NCBI GenBank assembly: GCA_005406025.1
Contig: BGZK01000073.1
Coordinates: 620,001 to 684,000 of the forward strand
DNA: 64,000 nucleotides
From: Eumeta japonica
Taxonomy: Eukaryota; Arthropoda; Insecta; Lepidoptera; Psychidae
Reading direction: 5' to 3'
A model generated the notes under the pieces. It saw nothing but the letters and a program-made list of their open reading frames with translations, was not told where the DNA came from and did no database searches. The translations under genes were made by a program, and so were the position numbers. How positions within the stretch are numbered: position 1 is the first letter of the stretch; each line of letters begins with the position of its first letter. This document shows positions 59,306 to 64,000 of the stretch, piece after piece.

Positions 59306-59576
59306 ACATTTTGGTAGTCGTATCTGAAATCGAATTACTGAATCTAAAAGTCAAATGTTTTTCTGTATCAGTCAATAGCTCTATTTTATTGTTTCAAATG
59401 TATGATTAAAATATATAGCAATATACAGTGCTTCTCATAATCACGCATAAATATTTATGTTTAAGGACACGTTTCATCCTTCCTAGGACCAGTTAAATTC
59501 CTAGTGTATGTCTGACTGTGTGTAAAACTAAGCCAATACGTACAGTTTACATTTCTTATATTTATTCCTTTTTTAT
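59306..59576. other. Unidentified AT-rich DNA
   Basis: Nothing recognised. Confidence 0.4.
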
Positions 59577-59805
59577 TAGGGTTTCGAGCCAAAACGGCAA
59601 AAACGGAATCCTTATAGTTTCGTCATATCCGTACGTCCGTATGTCACACGAATTTTACTCAAAAGTTACAAGATGTATATGCATCAAATTTTGGGGTATA
59701 GGTGTCTTGTATAAATCGCTATTTAGTTTGGTAGTTAATTAACAAAAATAAATATTTCTAGGAGGTGGGGCACTCTGTACGTGTAACAGAAGCCAAAAAA
59801 AGTTT
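59577..59805 (-). repeat. Dispersed repeat family C, copy 2
   Basis: TAGGGTTTCGAGCCAAAACG, AACGGAATCCTTATAG, 'cgtcatatccgtacgtccgt', 'atgtcacacg', 'taggtgtcttgtataaatcg' and 'ggcactctgtacgtgtaaca' match 20,823-21,060 in order. Confidence 0.75.
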
Positions 59806-60929
59806 TCGTTCTATTTTTCGTCCAAAAAAAGGTGACAACTCTGATTAAAATGCGAAACTACAACCTTGCATCCTCATTGGTAAACTTCATTATTTCAACC
59901 ACTATAAATTTCCATAGGTATTATATCCGAATTATATAAAGCATTTGAAGTTTCATTTGTAAAAAGGAGATAGTAAAAACCTCCGCTCGATGAGAGTCAT
60001 AAATTGTTTCTCACGACCTGCAATTCAGTGGGGATATATTGGAAACGATTTCAGGCAACTATTTGAATAATTGACACATGAGTTCAAAAACATGGAACCA
60101 TGTTATTTTCGGTATCACATTTATAGGGCTGCGCCAAGTATCTAATCATCATAATTTTAAGGCACTCGCACATTTTTTTTTCTCGCACATTAGTGGCTTA
60201 CACATTAAGCCGCCCTTACCGGCTCAAAACGGTCGAGGGCTGCTAGCGACCATAGGGTTCATATAAATATACTTACGTGAATGTAATTTATAAAACTTAA
60301 AAAGAAAAATTTCGTGATAAATTTTTGGCAACCCTGAAATTATCAAAGCTACAAAATTGTAATGATAAGTATCTTCATAGATTCACGATCAACGGGACAA
60401 ACAGACGCTCGCGTTATTAAGGACAAACTTGGCCCGATACGATCTTAATATTGTATACATTTGAAAGGCTTTAACGGGCGGGAGGCGAAGTTCTATAGGC
60501 TCCTAATGTAGTGTAAATAATTTCTTATCAGCGTCGAATTGATAAGACGGTAATTAGGGACCAAAGCCGTGGCGCCTTTGAACGCCTATCTCGTAGTATT
60601 ACGTCGAATTTCGAGGTGTGTTTTTCTGTTCATCAAATAGGCTTTAATTTTCTAAATATATAGTCTTTAATTTTCTAAATATATACGTATAATGAAACAG
60701 TAGAAAGGGAAAAATCCGTTAAATAAAGATATTTGAGAAAAAGTACTCTGGCGGCTGTTAGAAACGTTCTTAATACATTTTAAAGGTATAAAAAATTTTC
60801 GTTTTTCTGTCTGTGCGTGTTTGCGAACTACGAAAAAAATACTGAACATAACTTTGTGAAATCAGGTATGATAATATATTATTCCGTTTCACTGCTATTT
60901 TTTTTATGTAAATTTTGAACAGAACCGGT
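59806..60929. other. Unidentified AT-rich DNA
   Basis: No gene. GGCAACCCT at about 60,329 is unpaired. 60,650-60,690 contains a short tandem copy of 'tttaattttctaaatatata'. Confidence 0.4.
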
Positions 60930-61010
60930 ATCCAGGTCGGCAACAGAAGGATGATCAAAATCGGAGCCAGAATCGAAGGCAGGAACGAGATCGGGAGCAT
61001 GGAGGGTCGT
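60930..61010 (+). repeat. Family D fragment
   Basis: GATCAAAATCGGAGCCAGAA followed by 'tcgaaggcaggaacgagatc' has the style of family D copies and shares ATCAAAATCGG with the 16.4 kb copy. Confidence 0.45.
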
Positions 61011-61398
61011 GTGTGTTTAGGATTAGGAGCTCATTCTATATCCATAGAATGCGGTGCGGCGGAGCTGCGGGCGAATGCTAGTCGCACATAAAGAATCATA
61101 TTCACATTGGATACTGGACAAGACGTGAAATGCCGTCCCGCAATGCTTTCTTTTTTATTTCAGAGCGAGGTGCCGTCGCCGACCGTTTTGTCGATGCGGT
61201 GACAAGTACCGGAACCGGCGGCTTAATATGGTCTGCGTGGCCCGTAACGTGTGCTATGATTTGACTTAAGGTTAAAAAACTCAATTCGCCCGTGGTCAAA
61301 ATCGAAACTGTCCCTCCATGCAGGTTCCAAGGCGGTTAGGGTGGCCTAACAAAAACTTAATTTTTTTTTCTTCTAGTTTTTTATGTGCGTGTATGTTT
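61011..61398. other. Unidentified DNA
   Basis: CG-containing to about 61,340. The 65-codon minus frame 61102-61299 has no family features. Confidence 0.35.
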
Positions 61399-61421
61399 AT
61401 ATATATATATATATATATATA
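61399..61421. repeat. (AT)n microsatellite
   Basis: A pure AT run. Confidence 0.9.
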
Positions 61422-61739
61422 ATGTATTAAGGATGATTCATTTTGGGCGATGATTTTTTTTCGCTCCCACGGCAAAATGTCATTGTCTATGTGCTAAAAA
61501 AATCCTGTTAAAGGCGGAGTACTTTTTTTTTTAATTTAAAAATACACGTAAACTTAGATTTTAATTTTTTAAATTTACGTAGCGGCGTTTCGTGGTATCA
61601 CCTCGCCCAAAGGCGGGATTTTCTTAGAATTGAATACTCCACAAAAGTACCCATTGGTGCGCGATCGTAACTCGCTCTGGCGAGGTAGTACCGGTCACTA
61701 AACCTAATTGTTTTTTTTTTACTGCTCTATGTATATTCT
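61422..61739. other. Unidentified DNA
   Basis: Patches such as GTAGCGGCGTTTCGTGGTAT (61,579) and 'cgaggtagtaccggtcacta' may be parts of a repeat. No gene. Confidence 0.35.
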
Positions 61740-63105
61740 ACTCCTACACACCATAGAATACAGTTACAGTCAAAACATTGAGCGCACTGTTCTAATTCTA
61801 AACACCAACGAACTAATAATAATACAACCAATAGACTAACATTGTAATAAATAACACTAAGAAATATGTTGAAAAATAAATGTATAAGTGTGTAAATGCA
61901 TGCATACTTCTTAGTTAATTATAACCACAGATATCTATTGCTTGTCACACTCACTAACTATTTAACATAACAACTAATACTCAAAATTGATGTACGTACA
62001 TACCTATTATTGTTACAGATCATAAATCATAGTAAAGATACTAACTGCACCATTATAAATGCAGGAATAAATAAACAAGGAATATAGTTCTTAGGACAAG
62101 ATATTATAAATAAGAAATAAGTAGGGCAGTGTATGGTCGAATTAGGAACAAGAGTGTGTAAATGCATACATATCTCTAATCTTATTGCAATCATGCACAG
62201 TGATTGTTCATTAATAGTGAGTACGTAGAATTACTGTATACCATATATCAAAATACATTAAGAATACAGAGTAACTTAGTATAAAATTATAAGCCTAAAT
62301 AGTTATAAATTATAGAAAATATAATGTTGAGGTATAATAATTACTAAAGGACATAAGTAATAAGTCTAGTTTTGTATAATTGAGCCTCATATTATGAATC
62401 GATCAGTAGTAGAACTCCTTTGTCTGTAACTATAAGAGTCAATAAGGTTACCTAATATAGCATTATACCTATCAGTAAAATACAACAAATTTATTTGCGA
62501 TATAACGATTAGAGTACTACTTTTAATGGTCCTAGTATGAAATAAAAATAATGAATTGACACATTATACGATACATATCATTATATGATGCAATTATCCT
62601 GAACTGACTAATAGTAAGTTTTAGATCACTATTAGTAATACCACAGGACAAGAACAGTCGGTAGATATATATACAATTGTTTGATAATAATTCCTACAAT
62701 ATATTATTATCCATTAGAGGACTGAGAAATCAAAAGTTATTATTGTTATGTGATTGAAATACATACTGGTAAATTTGTTAATATTGTAATGCGGTTCTCA
62801 TAATAAATAATTGGGCTATAATTACCAAACCCCATAAGATATATATTATGACAAATTGAATTAATACAAATTGAATAATAATATTTATATATATATATTA
62901 TAAAGATTATTGTCAATCATTACAGGGCGATGTGATTATTAAGTAGGGATATTACTAAGTATTGAAACAGCTTTCAATTGACTAACAATACAGCTTCTAT
63001 GTTCCCACTATCATTATCATAAGAGATTGCAAAGCTACCTGATAATTATTCTATTACTTAAATTGCTAGAAATTTTTAGTTTCAAATTTCATGAAGTAGA
63101 AAAAC
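61740..63105. other. AT-rich, CpG-poor domain of distinct texture
   Basis: Unlike the flanks this 1.3-kb stretch has few long A or T runs and few CG pairs, and no frame above 60 codons. AGTGTGTAAATGCAT occurs exactly twice (about 61,888 and 62,153) with similar sequence after it, suggesting a diverged internal repeat. It lies directly upstream of the LINE at 63,110 and could be its 5' leader or another element. Confidence 0.3.
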
Positions 63106-63109
63106 CACA

Positions 63110-63728
63110 ATGGAAGAACACATGATCATAAAAATAAAATGAGACGGTAACTGTTTTTACACGGCAACAGCACACCAAATAAATAATTTACTTGGGCTAA
63201 CATTTGATCATAAAATGGTTAGAAAAGACCCCGCCAGATTTGTTCGAGAAAATCCAAATAACCAGAGAATCAGGTTAGCTCTCGTAATTAACATAGTGGA
63301 TGACGACTTTCCCAACCAGAATTTAAAGGAAAAAACTGAAACGTACATTAAAAAAACAATTTACTAATGAATTTTGGCGTGGTGAAGACATTCTAATTCC
63401 ACCTGCGGAATATTATCTAGTTAATGTCCTTGTGATTCAGAAAAATGCTAATAGAATTACATACTGTCGCCTTGGGCCACCAGTGCAAGGAAACAGATAC
63501 TTGTTATTTTCAGGGAGTCATTATGACAGCATCGCCAATATACAGACACAAGAACTTTACGCTTGTCAAATTACTCAAAAGAGTTCACAGCCTAGTGGCA
63601 GACCGAGCTAGATTGCATCCCTGCCGAAAGCACGTAGAACTCCTCATATATGAAGACCGAGGACGAGATACGACGCAAAAGCGATTAGATGTTCATCGAT
63701 CCAGCTGAAAGAAAAGATACCCTGTTAC
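63110..63728 (+). pseudogene. OTU-type cysteine protease domain of a LINE
   Basis: OTU proteases cleave ubiquitin-like conjugates with a Cys-His pair. From an ATG at 63,110 the frame reaches a TGA (63,140) and then DGNCFYTATAHQI (63,143-63,181), the catalytic cysteine box. It continues through RFVRENPNNQRIRLA to TETYIKK. A one-base shift in a 7-A run (63,350-63,356) moves the frame to FTNEFWRGED, AEYYLVNVLVIQ (matching the WGGE...NVxIVV strand) and YLLFSGSHYDSI (63,498-63,533), the catalytic histidine box. The domain is about 130 residues, normal for OTU. Stops at 63,609 and near 63,651 follow. The 87-codon frame 63445-63708 is an out-of-frame shadow. Confidence 0.8.
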
Positions 63729-64000
63729 AAAATGATCGTAGGTACATGGAACGTAAAAGGCTGTGCAACACTTGAAAAGAAAAAACTGATTGATCGACAA
63801 TTACACCATTCAAATGTCACTATTGCAGGAGTACAGAAGATTAATATGGCAAGTGGTTCTTTTACATCTGAGCATTACAACTGGATACTAAGTGGGGAAA
63901 AAAGGTACAAGAAATAAGGGCAGTGGGTATAATTATCAAGATGCGATATCCAGAATTATTAAAATCCAAAAGAAAAGCAGCGTATTAGATATCTCACCTC
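63729..64000 (+). pseudogene. Endonuclease (EEP) domain of the same LINE, start only
   Basis: LINE EEP endonucleases nick target DNA to prime reverse transcription. Frame 63,732-63,917 begins MIVGTWNVKGCATLEKKKLI (T-W-N-V, the first metal-binding motif). It continues to TIAGVQKINM, where the usual Q-E glutamate is lysine. After a frameshift and stop near 63,917 the sequence RAVGIIIKMRYPE fits the next conserved strand (R-G-V-G). It is in the same frame as the second half of the OTU domain. The reverse transcriptase would lie beyond the window. The element is dead as shown. Confidence 0.75.

Noticed and set aside
60320..60335. GGCAACCCT as a MITE end
   Set aside because: No inverted partner within several hundred bases; the same holds at 4033, 6721, 41536 and 45067.
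63445..63708. 87-codon plus frame as the LINE ORF1
   Set aside because: It is out of frame with the OTU and EEP motifs, which explain the same bases better.

Overview
The window looks like intergenic or intronic DNA from an insect nuclear genome, most likely a moth or butterfly. It is AT-rich by eye, with long A/T runs, no operon-like gene packing and no continuous host coding sequence. What can be recognised is remnants of eukaryotic transposable elements: mariner, a PIF/Harbinger-type MITE, Jockey/CR1-like and RTE-like LINEs, tRNA-derived SINEs, and several short repeat families of the kind common in Lepidoptera. The lepidopteran assignment is an inference from repeat style; no host gene confirms it.

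Layout. 0-12 kb: a small TA-flanked MITE (41-307), two copies of dispersed repeat family A, CpG-rich pockets near 0.9-1.1, 1.7-1.95 and 3.15-3.3 kb (the last with a possible short first exon), a 20-copy array of an 86-bp minisatellite (about 4.86-6.58 kb), a diverged ~240-bp tandem repeat (about 7.55-8.2 kb), an (AT)n tract and a possible polyadenylation site near 11.97 kb. 12-24.8 kb: a LINE tail remnant, two copies of a long-arm foldback MITE, one of which carries a nested 279-bp MITE flanked by TTA target duplications, families A, B, C, D and F, and a broken mariner transposase (23,758-24,740). 24.8-34 kb: a Jockey/CR1-like LINE C-terminal fragment (26,281-26,600), the C-terminal end of an RTE-like LINE on the minus strand (about 30.08-30.58 kb), a SINE, a 399-bp-offset direct repeat and a degenerate array (about 32.7-33.64 kb).

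34-51 kb is mostly unidentified AT-rich sequence with microsatellites, perfect or near-perfect palindromes (36.84, 40.54, 40.65-40.86, 45.35 kb), a second TTA-flanked MITE (42,022-42,111) and copies of families A, B, C and E. 51-61 kb holds an 88-bp inverted repeat (94% identical arms), the third foldback MITE, a second SINE, a further C and F copy, a CpG-rich pocket with a possible first exon (57.4 kb) and a long imperfect hairpin (59.2 kb).

The window ends in the most interesting object: the 5' part of a LINE (63,110 to beyond 64,000). In it a recognisable OTU-type cysteine protease domain (DGNC box, W-x-G-E, HYD) lies directly upstream of an endonuclease/exonuclease/phosphatase (EEP) domain in one largely shared reading frame, now broken by a frameshift and several stops. 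Nothing in the window forms a working pathway; it is a record of nested and decayed mobile DNA.
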